Shown piece after piece: positions 28,185 through 36,459 of a DNA stretch of 64,000 bases. The translations under genes were made by a program, and so were the position numbers. The stretch comes from Cedecea sp000277545. GTDB lineage: Bacteria; Pseudomonadota; Gammaproteobacteria; Enterobacterales; Enterobacteriaceae. Location: assembly GCA_050847315.1 (NCBI GenBank), contig CP193791.1; one strand, 5' to 3'. The notes beneath the pieces were generated by a model. That model did no database searches. It worked only from the letters and a program-made list of their open reading frames with translations, and was not told the origin of the DNA. The number at the start of each line of letters is the position of its first letter. Position 1 is the first letter of the stretch.

Positions 28185-29222
28185 ATGAGCAATGCAATCA
28201 CGATGGGGATCCTGTGGCATCTGATCGGCGCCGCCAGCGCCGCCTGTTTTTATGCCCCGTTTAAAAAAGTGCGGCACTGGTCATGGGAAACCATGTGGTC
28301 CGTCGGCGGGATTGTCTCCTGGCTTATCCTGCCGTGGGCGGTGAGTGCCGTACTGCTACCCGATTTCTGGGGTTATTACGGGTCGTTCAGCGTGGCCACG
28401 CTGCTGCCGGTGTTTTTGTTTGGTGCCATGTGGGGCATCGGTAATATCAATTATGGCCTGACGATGCGCTATCTGGGGATATCGATGGGGATTGGCGTCG
28501 CTATCGGCATCACGCTGATTGTCGGCACATTACTGACCCCGATCATCAATGGCAAATTTGCCATGCTGACGGATACGCCAGGCGGACGCATGACGCTCCT
28601 TGGCGTGCTGGTGGCGCTTATCGGCGTGGCTATTGTGACCTGGGCCGGGCTGCTAAAAGAACGTCAGATGGGGATTAAAGCAGAAGAATTTAACCTGAAA
28701 AAAGGGCTGCTGCTGGCGATGATGTGCGGCATTTTCTCCGCCGGTATGTCATTTGCGATGGATGCAGCGAAACCTATGCATCAGGCGGCGTCGAATCTGG
28801 GCGTCGATCCGCTTTATATTGCCCTGCCAAGCTATGTGGTGATCATGGGGGGCGGCGCCGTTATTAATCTGGGCTTTTGCTTTATCCGACTGGTAAAAGT
28901 AAAAAACTTGTCGGTAAAAGCCGATTTCTCGCTGGCAAAATCGCTGATTGTTACCAACCTGATTTTATCGGCACTTGGCGGCCTGATGTGGTACCTGCAA
29001 TTCTTCTTCTACGCCTGGGGGCACGCTAAAATTCCGGCACAGTATGACTACATGAGCTGGATGCTGCATATGAGCTTCTACGTGCTCTGCGGCGGGCTGG
29101 TAGGGTTAATCATGAAGGAGTGGAAGTCCGCGGGGCGCAGGCCGGTTGGCGTACTGGCGATGGGCTGCCTGACGATCATTCTTGCTGCCAATATCGTTGG
29201 CCTGGGCATGGCGAACGGATGA
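28185..29222 (+). CDS. rhaT: L-rhamnose/H+ symporter RhaT
   Basis: RhaT imports L-rhamnose with protons through the inner membrane. It has ten predicted helices and belongs to the drug/metabolite transporter superfamily. The frame extends upstream, but the ATG at 28185 (MSNAITMGILWHLIGAASA), preceded by GAGGG, corresponds to the E. coli start and gives 345 residues against 344. It converges on rhaR with only 3 bp between the two stops. Confidence 0.97.
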   Translation: MSNAITMGILWHLIGAASAACFYAPFKKVRHWSWETMWSVGGIVSWLILPWAVSAVLLPDFWGYYGSFSVATLLPVFLFGAMWGIGNINYGLTMRYLGISMGIGVAIGITLIVGTLLTPIINGKFAMLTDTPGGRMTLLGVLVALIGVAIVTWAGLLKERQMGIKAEEFNLKKGLLLAMMCGIFSAGMSFAMDAAKPMHQAASNLGVDPLYIALPSYVVIMGGGAVINLGFCFIRLVKVKNLSVKADFSLAKSLIVTNLILSALGGLMWYLQFFFYAWGHAKIPAQYDYMSWMLHMSFYVLCGGLVGLIMKEWKSAGRRPVGVLAMGCLTIILAANIVGLGMANG

Positions 29223-29225
29223 GGC

Positions 29226-30068
29226 TCAACGAAAACGCTGGCGCCATAACCTTGGCGTCACGCCCGTCTCTTTGGTGAACACCACGGAAAAATAGTTACT
29301 GTCCTCGAAGCCGCACTGGGCGGCAATCTCGCTGATTAACAGCTCGCTGTGGCGCAGCAGATACTGCGCCTGGCAAATACCGAGCTGGCGCAGATACTGG
29401 TTTAGCGTCATGCCCGTTTGCTGGCGAAACAGGGAGCGCATCTGCCGCTCTGTCACCTGATGGTGGTGGCAAAACAGCCCGAAATCAAACGGCTCTTCAA
29501 GGCTGTTTCCCAGTGCGGCCATCAGCAGATCCAGCGTTTCACCCTCACGCAGGCTGGCGGCATCGGCCACCCGGTAGCGATGGCGGCGCAGGGTTATCAG
29601 CAGTTGTAAAAACAAGCTTTCCGACAGGCAGCGTGACAGGAGGTCCGTTTTCGGGCTTTCATGCTCGAGCTGCCCGATGATCTGACGTACCTGCGCCATG
29701 CCCTGGCTACCCAGCCGCCAGCGAGGATCGCTGTCGCTGCCGTGGGGAGGGTTAGACAGCAGATCCCCCCAGTTAACGTTTAACGCCAGCCTTTCCGGGC
29801 AGTAAATAATGTTATGCAGGACCAGATCGTGCACTGATTCGTAGCTGTGCTTATCTTCCGCACGAATGTAGAACAAGTCGCCACAGGTGATGCGCCAGGG
29901 CCTGCCGTTAAGAATGTGCAGCCCGTTGCCGCGCCAGACCACCACCAGCTCACAAAATTCATGGGTATGCTCGGCAAAAACGTTTTGAGGATAGCGATCG
30001 GCCACCGTGACCGGCTGCGTATCGGAGGCAAAAAAATCCGCTTTTTTAAGCACTAACTGGCCTGGCAC
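29226..30068 (-). CDS. rhaR: AraC-family activator RhaR
   Basis: RhaR senses L-rhamnose and activates the rhaSR promoter. It has an N-terminal cupin (HTHEFCELVVVWRGNGLHIL, about residues 35-54) and a C-terminal double helix-turn-helix ending in the FEDSNYFSVVFTKETG block. The 280 residues are close to the E. coli 282. The start is GTG at 30068 (MPGQLVLKKADFFASD). The gene lies 73 bp downstream of the rhaS stop on the same strand. It is intact, unlike rhaS. Confidence 0.93.
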   Translation of the reverse strand: MPGQLVLKKADFFASDTQPVTVADRYPQNVFAEHTHEFCELVVVWRGNGLHILNGRPWRITCGDLFYIRAEDKHSYESVHDLVLHNIIYCPERLALNVNWGDLLSNPPHGSDSDPRWRLGSQGMAQVRQIIGQLEHESPKTDLLSRCLSESLFLQLLITLRRHRYRVADAASLREGETLDLLMAALGNSLEEPFDFGLFCHHHQVTERQMRSLFRQQTGMTLNQYLRQLGICQAQYLLRHSELLISEIAAQCGFEDSNYFSVVFTKETGVTPRLWRQRFR

Positions 30069-30141
30069 AGACGTCGCTCCGTGACTGAATGGGCTGAAAT
30101 CATTGCTTTTTTTCGCCTAAAATACGGTGACGTCAGCCACG

Positions 30142-30978
30142 TTATACAATTGGAGTATCCCGGCCCTGGCGTACCACCCTGGGAGAGTAAGAAAACTCTC
30201 GCTTAAAAAGCGTGGAGAAATGGTTACTGTCGCCAAAGCCGCACTGAAAGGCGATATTCGTCACGCTTTCCTCGCTATGTCGCAGTAAATAACGCGCTTT
30301 CATCAAACGGAGTCGGTTGAGGTAGCGCTGAGGCGTGAGCCCGGTTTTCTGATTTAACAGGCGATGCAGGGTTCTCAGCGAGAGCGTAAAAGAGGCTGCC
30401 AGCTGCTCCCAGCAAACCTCTTCCGAAGAGTGATCTTCCAGCCAGAGAAGAAGCTGGTTTAAGCGCTCGTCGGCCCCGCCCCGATTGTCTGCCTGATTCG
30501 CCTAGCTCAGCAACACCAGCAGCTGCATAAAGAGAAGCTCTCGCCTGGCGAGGGCAGGCGCCGTGTTTTCCGAACTCAGCGCCTCAAACTGCTCGATAAA
30601 CCCTTTCACCTGACGCAATACGCCCTGATTGACCCGCCAGTGTGCCGGATAATAGCCGTCTTGTTCCTGCGGCAGGAGTTTGTGCAGCCCGGATAGAAAG
30701 CAAAAGGCTTCCGGCTCACGATACAGAATATTGGTCAGGCAGAGGTTTTCGGTGTGCTCAAACTGATGATGATCGTGATCGCGAACAAAGCAGATGGAGC
30801 CGCCGCTCAGCGTATAAGGTTGCCCGTTGAAAATATGGGAGCCGGTGCCGTGTTCAACAATAATGATTTCATTGAAATCATGGATGTGCTCAGGGAAGTC
30901 CGGCTGAGGCTGGCGGGGTTCAATGGCCACCGATATCCCGGCATCTGGAAAAAAATCCACGCTGTGTAATACCGTCAT
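30142..30978 (-). pseudogene. rhaS: rhaS interrupted by an in-frame amber codon
   Basis: RhaS is the AraC-family activator of rhaBAD and rhaT. The frame from ATG (30978) to TAA (30142) would encode 278 residues, exactly the E. coli length, with no indel. Codon 159 (30504-30502) is TAG. The N-terminal part (MTVLHSVDFF..., cupin domain) is complete. The DNA-binding part after the stop is fully conserved, including LTPQRYLNRLRLMKARYLL and FGDSNHFSTLFKREF. E. coli has lysine at the stop position as I recall, so one base change explains it. The truncated 158-residue product would lack DNA binding. A sequencing error or amber suppression is the main alternative. Confidence 0.9.
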
Positions 30979-31160
30979 GATTGCTTCTCACTGTGCTAAC
31001 GATGGGTCGATAGTAGAGAACCGCGCCCGGCATCACCTTAAATTTTCGACACAAAATCGTGCATAAAACGTTCTTTTTTGAAGATGAAACGGGCTTTATC
31101 GGGAAATGTGTGTGCGGTCACAGGCGTGAAGCGCGGCCTTTCGAGGCGGGCAAAGTAAAT

Positions 31161-31256
31161 ATGTGAACTCTCTCTCGTTCATCTTTGCCTCTTTGCCAGG
31201 CGGGAACGCACGCTGTCATTGGGATGAAGGCAGGGGCAGAGCGGCATTTTTAGACT
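31161..31256 (+). promoter_or_regulatory. rhaBAD control region (CRP, RhaS site, -10)
   Basis: In the 310-bp rhaS-rhaB gap, ATGTGAACTCTCTCTCGTTC (31161-31180) resembles the E. coli rhaB CRP site. It is followed directly by CATCTTTGCCTCTTTGCC (31180-31197), very close to the E. coli rhaI half-site, and a second half-site region to about 31230. TAGACT (31251-31256) is the -10. The layout matches E. coli, so rhaBAD should still need RhaS although rhaS is broken here. The rest of the gap (30979-31160) holds the divergent rhaSR promoter, not resolved. Confidence 0.65.
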
Positions 31257-31288
31257 GATGGGCAATGACGCCAATGAGGACTCCCATC

Positions 31289-32761
31289 ATGACTTTTCGC
31301 CACAGCGTTGCCGTCGATCTCGGTGCCTCCAGCGGTCGCGTGATGCTGGCGGGCTATGATCAAACTGCCCGGCAGATCTCCCTGCGGGAAATTCACCGCT
31401 TTACCAACAGGCTGATTCGCATTGACGGCCATGACTGTTGGGATCTTGACAGCCTCGAAGCTGAAATACGCCTTGGGCTACAAAAAGCCTGCGATGAAGG
31501 CGTGCGAATCGACAGCATTGGCATCGACACCTGGGGCGTGGATTTCGTTCTGCTCGATGAAAATGGCCGCCGCGTGGGCCTGCCCGTGTCCTATCGCGAT
31601 AGCCGGACGGACGGCGTAATGGCTCGGGCTATCAGCGAGCTTGGGCGCGAAGTAATCTACCGCCGCAGCGGTATTCAATTTTTACCTTTCAACACGTTAT
31701 ATCAGCTTCGTGCACTGGTAGAGCAGCACCCGGACTGGGTAAAGCGAACCGCTCGCGCGCTGCTGATCCCGGATTATTTCAGTTTTCGGCTTACCGGGGT
31801 GATGAACTGGGAATACACCAACGCCACCACGACTCAGATGATAAACATCCAGACGGACAGCTGGGACAGCCAGCTGCTGGCCTGGGCAGGGGTGCCGGAG
31901 CGTTGGTTTGGCACACTCACGCATCCCGGCGTGATGAGCGGCGAGTGGGAATGCCGTGAAGGCAACAACATCCCGGTAGTCAGCGTCGCTACCCACGATA
32001 CGGCCAGCGCGGTAATTGCCGCTCCTCTGGTCGGGGAAAACGCCGCTTATCTCTCCTCCGGGACCTGGTCATTAATGGGTTTTGAAAGCAAAACGCCCTG
32101 CGTCAGCGAGGCGGCGCTGGCGGCCAATATAACTAACGAAGGTGGGGCAGAAGGGCGTTATCGCGTCCTGAAAAACATCATGGGGCTGTGGCTGCTGCAG
32201 CGCGTTTTCCGCGAAAGCGCGGGAATGGATATCCCCGATCTTATTGCCCTGGCGCAGCGTCTGCCCGGCTGCCGCTTCACCATCAACCCCAACGACGATC
32301 GCTTTATCAATCCGGCCAACATGAGCCTTGAAATTCAGGCCGCCTGCCGTGAGGCGAACCAGCCGGTGCCGGAAAGCGATGCAGAGCTTGCGCGCTGTAT
32401 TTTTGACAGCCTGGCCTTGCTCTATGCCGAGGTACTGCGCGAGCTGGAAGCGTTGCGAGGCGAGCCTTTTGACTGCCTGCATATTGTCGGCGGCGGCAGC
32501 CAGAATCATTTCCTCAACCAGCTTTGTGCCGATGCCTGTGGGATCCCCGTTGTTGCCGGGCCGGTGGAGGCTTCAACGCTGGGAAACATTGGCTGTCAGC
32601 TGATGGCGCTGGACGTGATTCCAGACGTAGACGCCTTTCGCCACCTCGTGCGCCAAAACAGCAATCTCATTTCCTTCATGCCGAACCCGGACAGTGACAT
32701 TCGCCGCTACGTCGGGCAGCTACGGCAAAACATTCAGACACGTAAGGAGCTTTACGCATGA
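31289..32761 (+). CDS. rhaB: rhamnulokinase RhaB
   Basis: RhaB phosphorylates L-rhamnulose at O1 with ATP. It is a FGGY-family carbohydrate kinase of 490 residues (E. coli 489). The N-terminal phosphate-binding VAVDLGASSGRVMLA and the C-terminal GGGSQNHFLNQLCADA block are intact. I chose the ATG at 31289 (MTFRHSVAVDLG) over an in-frame ATG at 31265 because it matches E. coli. The stop overlaps the rhaA start by 4 nt. Confidence 0.97.
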   Translation: MTFRHSVAVDLGASSGRVMLAGYDQTARQISLREIHRFTNRLIRIDGHDCWDLDSLEAEIRLGLQKACDEGVRIDSIGIDTWGVDFVLLDENGRRVGLPVSYRDSRTDGVMARAISELGREVIYRRSGIQFLPFNTLYQLRALVEQHPDWVKRTARALLIPDYFSFRLTGVMNWEYTNATTTQMINIQTDSWDSQLLAWAGVPERWFGTLTHPGVMSGEWECREGNNIPVVSVATHDTASAVIAAPLVGENAAYLSSGTWSLMGFESKTPCVSEAALAANITNEGGAEGRYRVLKNIMGLWLLQRVFRESAGMDIPDLIALAQRLPGCRFTINPNDDRFINPANMSLEIQAACREANQPVPESDAELARCIFDSLALLYAEVLRELEALRGEPFDCLHIVGGGSQNHFLNQLCADACGIPVVAGPVEASTLGNIGCQLMALDVIPDVDAFRHLVRQNSNLISFMPNPDSDIRRYVGQLRQNIQTRKELYA

Positions 32762-34020
32762 CGACTCAAATCGAAGAAGCCTGGGCCCTGGCGAAACAGC
32801 GTTTTGCCGCAGCAGGCGTTGATGCGGAGGAGGTTTTACGCCAGCTCGATCGCCTGCCCGTCTCCATGCACTGCTGGCAGGGTGATGACGTCGCCGGGTT
32901 TGAAAGCCCCGAAGGCGAGCTAAGCGGCGGCATCCAGGCCACGGGAAACTACCCAGGTAAAGCGCGTAACCCGGCTGAACTGCGCGCCGATCTGGACTGT
33001 GCCCTGAGCCTGATCCCTGGGCCAAAGCGATTGAATTTGCATGCGATTTATCTCGAGTCCGACGAGCCTGTCTCTCGCGACTGCATCAAGCCTGAGCATT
33101 TCAAAAACTGGGTTGAATGGGCTAAAAACCATGGCATGGGGCTGGATTTTAACCCTTCCTGCTTCTCTCATCCGCTAAGTGCGGACGGTTTTACGCTGTC
33201 ACACGCCAGGGATGAAACCCGCCAGTTCTGGATCGATCACGTTAAAGCCTGCCGCAAAATATCGGCTTACTTCGGCGAACAGCTGGGAACGCCTTCGGTG
33301 ATGAATATCTGGATCCCGGACGGCATGAAAGATATCACCGTCGACCGTCTGGGCCCGCGCAGGCGTCTCGTGGAGGCGCTGGATGAAGCCATGGCTGAAA
33401 AACTTAACCCGGCACACCACATTGATGCGGTGGAAAGCAAACTGTTCGGTATCGGCGCGGAAAGCTACACCGTCGGTTCCAATGAGTTTTACTTCGGCTA
33501 TGCCACCAGCCGCCAGACGGCCCTGTGCCTCGATGCTGGCCACTTCCATCCCACCGAAGCGATCTCCGACAAAATCTCCAGCGCCATGCTCTACATCCCG
33601 CGCTTGCTGCTGCACGTCAGCCGCCCGGTGCGTTGGGACAGCGACCACGTTGTGCTGCTGGACGACGAAACCCAGGCGATCGCCAGCGAAATCATCCGTC
33701 ACAACCTGTTTGACCGCGTCCACATTGGCCTCGACTTCTTTGATGCCTCAATCAACCGCGTTGCGGCCTGGGTTATCGGCACGCGTAACATGAAGAAAGC
33801 CCTGCTGCGGGCGCTGCTTGAGCCCACAGCCCAGCTTCGCCAACTGGAGTTGGCAGGCGATTACACCGCCCGCCTGGCGCTGCTTGAAGAACAGAAATGT
33901 CTGCCGTGGCAGGCCGTCTGGGAGATGTACTGCCTGCGCCACGACACTCCAGCGGATGCCTCCTGGCTGAGCACTGTTCGCCAGTATGAACAGCAAATTT
34001 TAGCGCAGCGTGTGAATTAA
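32758..34020 (+). CDS. rhaA: L-rhamnose isomerase RhaA
   Basis: RhaA converts L-rhamnose to L-rhamnulose using Mn2+. The 420-residue product (E. coli 419) is coupled to rhaB through ATGA. Metal-site residues appear in the conserved stretches VESKLFGIGAESYTVGS, LCLDAGHFHP and GLDFFDASINR. A pair of REP-like palindromes (108 bp in all) lies between rhaA and rhaD, so the operon mRNA carries strong hairpins here. Confidence 0.97.
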   Translation: MTTQIEEAWALAKQRFAAAGVDAEEVLRQLDRLPVSMHCWQGDDVAGFESPEGELSGGIQATGNYPGKARNPAELRADLDCALSLIPGPKRLNLHAIYLESDEPVSRDCIKPEHFKNWVEWAKNHGMGLDFNPSCFSHPLSADGFTLSHARDETRQFWIDHVKACRKISAYFGEQLGTPSVMNIWIPDGMKDITVDRLGPRRRLVEALDEAMAEKLNPAHHIDAVESKLFGIGAESYTVGSNEFYFGYATSRQTALCLDAGHFHPTEAISDKISSAMLYIPRLLLHVSRPVRWDSDHVVLLDDETQAIASEIIRHNLFDRVHIGLDFFDASINRVAAWVIGTRNMKKALLRALLEPTAQLRQLELAGDYTARLALLEEQKCLPWQAVWEMYCLRHDTPADASWLSTVRQYEQQILAQRVN

Positions 34021-34106
34021 CCCTCACCCCGGCCCTTTCCCTAAAAGGGAGAGGGTGAAACCGACATTCTTACTGAACAATTCCCTTTCCCCTTTGGGGA
34101 GAGGGA
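34021..34106. repeat. inverted pair of REP-like palindromes, rhaA-rhaD gap
   Basis: Unit one (34021-34058) begins CCCTCACCCCGG directly after the rhaA stop and has arms CCCTTTCCC/GGGAGAGGG. Unit two (34083-34106) has arms CCCTTTCCCC/GGGGAGAGGG but lacks the GGTGAGGG tail. It ends 22 bp before the rhaD ATG. Confidence 0.82.
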
Positions 34107-34128
34107 GCGTCTTAAGGAACACGAAACA

Positions 34129-34953
34129 ATGCAGAACATCCTCAACTCATGGTTTATTCAGGACATGGTGAAGGCCACCGGCGATATGTGGCTAAAGGGC
34201 TGGGACGAGCGCAACGGCGGCAATATTAGCCTGCGGCTGGATGCCGAAGACGTCGAATATTACCGCGACCAATTCAGCCATGCACCGCACCGCGTCGCGC
34301 TAAGCCAGCCTGCAGAAATGCTGGCGGGATGCTGGTTTTTGGTGACCGGTTCAGGCAAGTTTTTCCGTAACGTTCAGCTCGATCCGGCGGACAATCTGGC
34401 GCTGCTGCAGGTCAGCAACGATGGCCAGTCCTACAGCATCCACTGGGGGCTGACCAACGGCGGGATGCCAACTTCAGAACTCGCAGCACATTTCCAGTCC
34501 CACGGGGTACGCAAGCTCATCTCCGGGGGGAAAGATCGGGTGATCATGCATTGCCACGCCACCAACCTGATTGCGCTAAGCTACGTCCTGCCATTGGAAA
34601 ATGCGGCCTTCACGCGCCAGCTTTGGGAAGGCAGTACCGAATGCCTGGTGGTCTTCCCGGAGGGTATCGGCATTGTGCCGTGGAAGGTGCCGGGCACTGA
34701 CGACATTGGCACCGCCACCGCAGAGCAAATGCGCGCTCACAGCCTGGTGCTGTGGCCACATCATGGCATTTTTGGCACCGGGCCTACGCTCGACGAAGCC
34801 TTTGGCCTGATAGACACCGCTGAGAAGTCGGCTGAAATCCTGGTGAAAATCTATTCGATGGGCGGCATGAAGCAGACTATCACTCGCACGGAACTGGTGG
34901 CGCTTGGCGAGCGTTTCGGCGTCACGCCACTTGCAGAAGCACTTAAGGATTGA
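34129..34953 (+). CDS. rhaD: rhamnulose-1-phosphate aldolase RhaD
   Basis: RhaD is a zinc-dependent class II aldolase that cleaves rhamnulose-1-P to dihydroxyacetone phosphate and L-lactaldehyde. The 274 residues equal E. coli. Visible motifs are GGNISLRL (phosphate pocket), MHCHATN (two zinc histidines) and LWPHHGIFGTG (third histidine). A following gene, 10 nt away, encodes an enzyme suited to reduce the lactaldehyde produced. Confidence 0.97.
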   Translation: MQNILNSWFIQDMVKATGDMWLKGWDERNGGNISLRLDAEDVEYYRDQFSHAPHRVALSQPAEMLAGCWFLVTGSGKFFRNVQLDPADNLALLQVSNDGQSYSIHWGLTNGGMPTSELAAHFQSHGVRKLISGGKDRVIMHCHATNLIALSYVLPLENAAFTRQLWEGSTECLVVFPEGIGIVPWKVPGTDDIGTATAEQMRAHSLVLWPHHGIFGTGPTLDEAFGLIDTAEKSAEILVKIYSMGGMKQTITRTELVALGERFGVTPLAEALKD

Positions 34954-34963
34954 GGAGCAAACG

Positions 34964-36112
34964 ATGAGTTTTATGCTGGCACTACCCAAAATCAGCCTGC
35001 ACGGAGCGGGCGCCATTGGCGATATGGTGGAGCTCATCGCCGAAAAACGCTGGGGCAAAGCGTTAGTGGTAACCGACGGAAAACTGGTGAAAATGGGGCT
35101 ATTAGATAGCCTGTTTGCGGCGCTGGACGAGCATAACCTGCCTTACGAACTGTTCGATGAAGTGTTCCCCAACCCGACCGAAGCGCTGGTGCAAAAAGGC
35201 ATCACAAGATTTAACCTGGCCGACTGCGACTACCTCATTGCTTTCGGCGGCGGCAGCCCGATTGATACGGCGAAAGCGGTGAAAATCCTGACCGCAAACC
35301 CGGGGCTTTCCGTGCATTATTCCGGTGTCGGTAAAGTAAAAAATGGCGGAGTTCCTCTGGTGGCGATTAACACCACGGCGGGCACGGCGGCAGAAATGAC
35401 CAGTAATGCGGTGATCACCGACAGCGAACGTCAGGTGAAAGAGGTGATCATCGACACCAATCTCATCCCGGATATTGCCGTGGATGATGCCAGAGTCATG
35501 GTGAATATTCCGTCCTCCGTTACCGCTGCAACTGGGATGGATGCGCTTACCCACGCCGTTGAAGCCTATGTTTCCGTCAGCGCACATCCGTTAACGGATG
35601 CCAACGCGCTGGAGGCCATTCGCCTGATAAACACTTGGTTGCCGAAAGCCGTAGACGACGGGCAGAACCTGGAAGCGCGTGAAATGATGGCCTACGGCCA
35701 ATACCTCGCGGGGATGGCGTTTAACAGCGCAGGGTTGGGGCTGGTACATGCGATGGCGCACCAGCCGGGCGCGACGCACAACCTGCCGCACGGCGTATGT
35801 AATGCGATTTTGCTGCCGGTTGTTGAAGCCTTTAACCGGCCAAACGCGGTGCCTCGCTTTGCTCGCCTGGCGCAGGCGATGGGGAGCGATACTCAGGGGC
35901 TGACCGACGAGCAGGCAAGCCATAAAGCCATCGAAGCGATTCGCGCGTTATCCGCCAGGGTTGGCATCCCGTCCGGCTTTCGTGAGCTTGGCGTTCAGCC
36001 TGCCGATATTGAAGGCTGGCTGGACAAAGCGCTGGCCGACCCGTGCGCGCCGTGTAACCCAAGACCCGCCTCGCGCGAAGAGATCCGCCAGCTTTATCTG
36101 GAGGCGCTGTGA
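34964..36112 (+). CDS. iron-containing alcohol dehydrogenase, probable lactaldehyde reductase
   Basis: This 382-residue group III (iron-dependent) alcohol dehydrogenase is related to FucO and YiaY. The NAD-binding GGGSPIDTAKAV is near residue 96. Metal ligands lie in GMDALTHAVEAY, HAMAHQPG and HNLPHGVCNAILLP. The ATG at 34964 has a GAGGAG site; the frame extends upstream inside rhaD but that is overlap, not coding. Its place between rhaD and rhaM suggests that it reduces L-lactaldehyde to 1,2-propanediol in anaerobic rhamnose fermentation. In E. coli K-12 this is done by FucO from the fuc locus. By sequence it is nearer YiaY than FucO, so the substrate is inferred. Confidence 0.85.
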   Translation: MSFMLALPKISLHGAGAIGDMVELIAEKRWGKALVVTDGKLVKMGLLDSLFAALDEHNLPYELFDEVFPNPTEALVQKGITRFNLADCDYLIAFGGGSPIDTAKAVKILTANPGLSVHYSGVGKVKNGGVPLVAINTTAGTAAEMTSNAVITDSERQVKEVIIDTNLIPDIAVDDARVMVNIPSSVTAATGMDALTHAVEAYVSVSAHPLTDANALEAIRLINTWLPKAVDDGQNLEAREMMAYGQYLAGMAFNSAGLGLVHAMAHQPGATHNLPHGVCNAILLPVVEAFNRPNAVPRFARLAQAMGSDTQGLTDEQASHKAIEAIRALSARVGIPSGFRELGVQPADIEGWLDKALADPCAPCNPRPASREEIRQLYLEAL

Positions 36113-36423
36113 TCAGGAAAGCTTTTGTGATGCGGGTTAATCCTGACGCCCACGAAGAGTATCAGCGCCGCCATTCGCCGATTTGGCCCGAGCTGGAAGA
36201 GGTGCTTAAACAGCACGGCGCTCATCGCTATGCGATCTATCTGGATGAACAGCGCCATCTGCTGTTTGCCACGGTAGAAATTGAGTCCGAAGCGCGCTGG
36301 AATGCGGTGGCCGACACCGACGTTTGTCAGCGCTGGTGGCAGCATATGCGCGACATCATGCCCAGCAACCCGGACGGCAGCCCGGTCAGCCAGGCGCTAA
36401 AAGAAGTGTTCTGGTTCGAATAA
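36109..36423 (+). CDS. rhaM: L-rhamnose mutarotase RhaM
   Basis: RhaM interconverts alpha and beta anomers of L-rhamnose. The 104 residues equal E. coli and show the conserved MRVNPDAHEEYQRRH and DVCQRWW segments. The start is GTG at 36109, overlapping the stop of the preceding dehydrogenase by 4 nt (GTGA), so it is translationally coupled. It ends the rha operon, with a terminator right after. Confidence 0.95.
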   Translation: MIRKAFVMRVNPDAHEEYQRRHSPIWPELEEVLKQHGAHRYAIYLDEQRHLLFATVEIESEARWNAVADTDVCQRWWQHMRDIMPSNPDGSPVSQALKEVFWFE

Positions 36424-36424
36424 A

Positions 36425-36453
36425 AAACAAGGCCCGGTTTCCGGGCCTTTTCT
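36425..36453. terminator. bidirectional terminator between rhaM and cheV
   Basis: AAGGCCCGG (36429-36437) pairs with CCGGGCCTT (36441-36449) around TTT. The T-rich tract on the right serves rhaM, and the AAAAAACAA on the left serves the converging cheV. Confidence 0.88.
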
Positions 36454-36459
36454 TATCTC

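Noticed and set aside
31100..31125. TGTGTGCGGTCACA as a CRP site for rhaSR
   Set aside because: The half-sites are two bases too close for the standard TGTGA-N6-TCACA spacing, so I did not list it.
34904..34963. Upstream extension of the rha-operon alcohol dehydrogenase into rhaD
   Set aside because: The conserved fold starts after 34964, which has a GAGGAG site; the extension merely reads rhaD in another frame.
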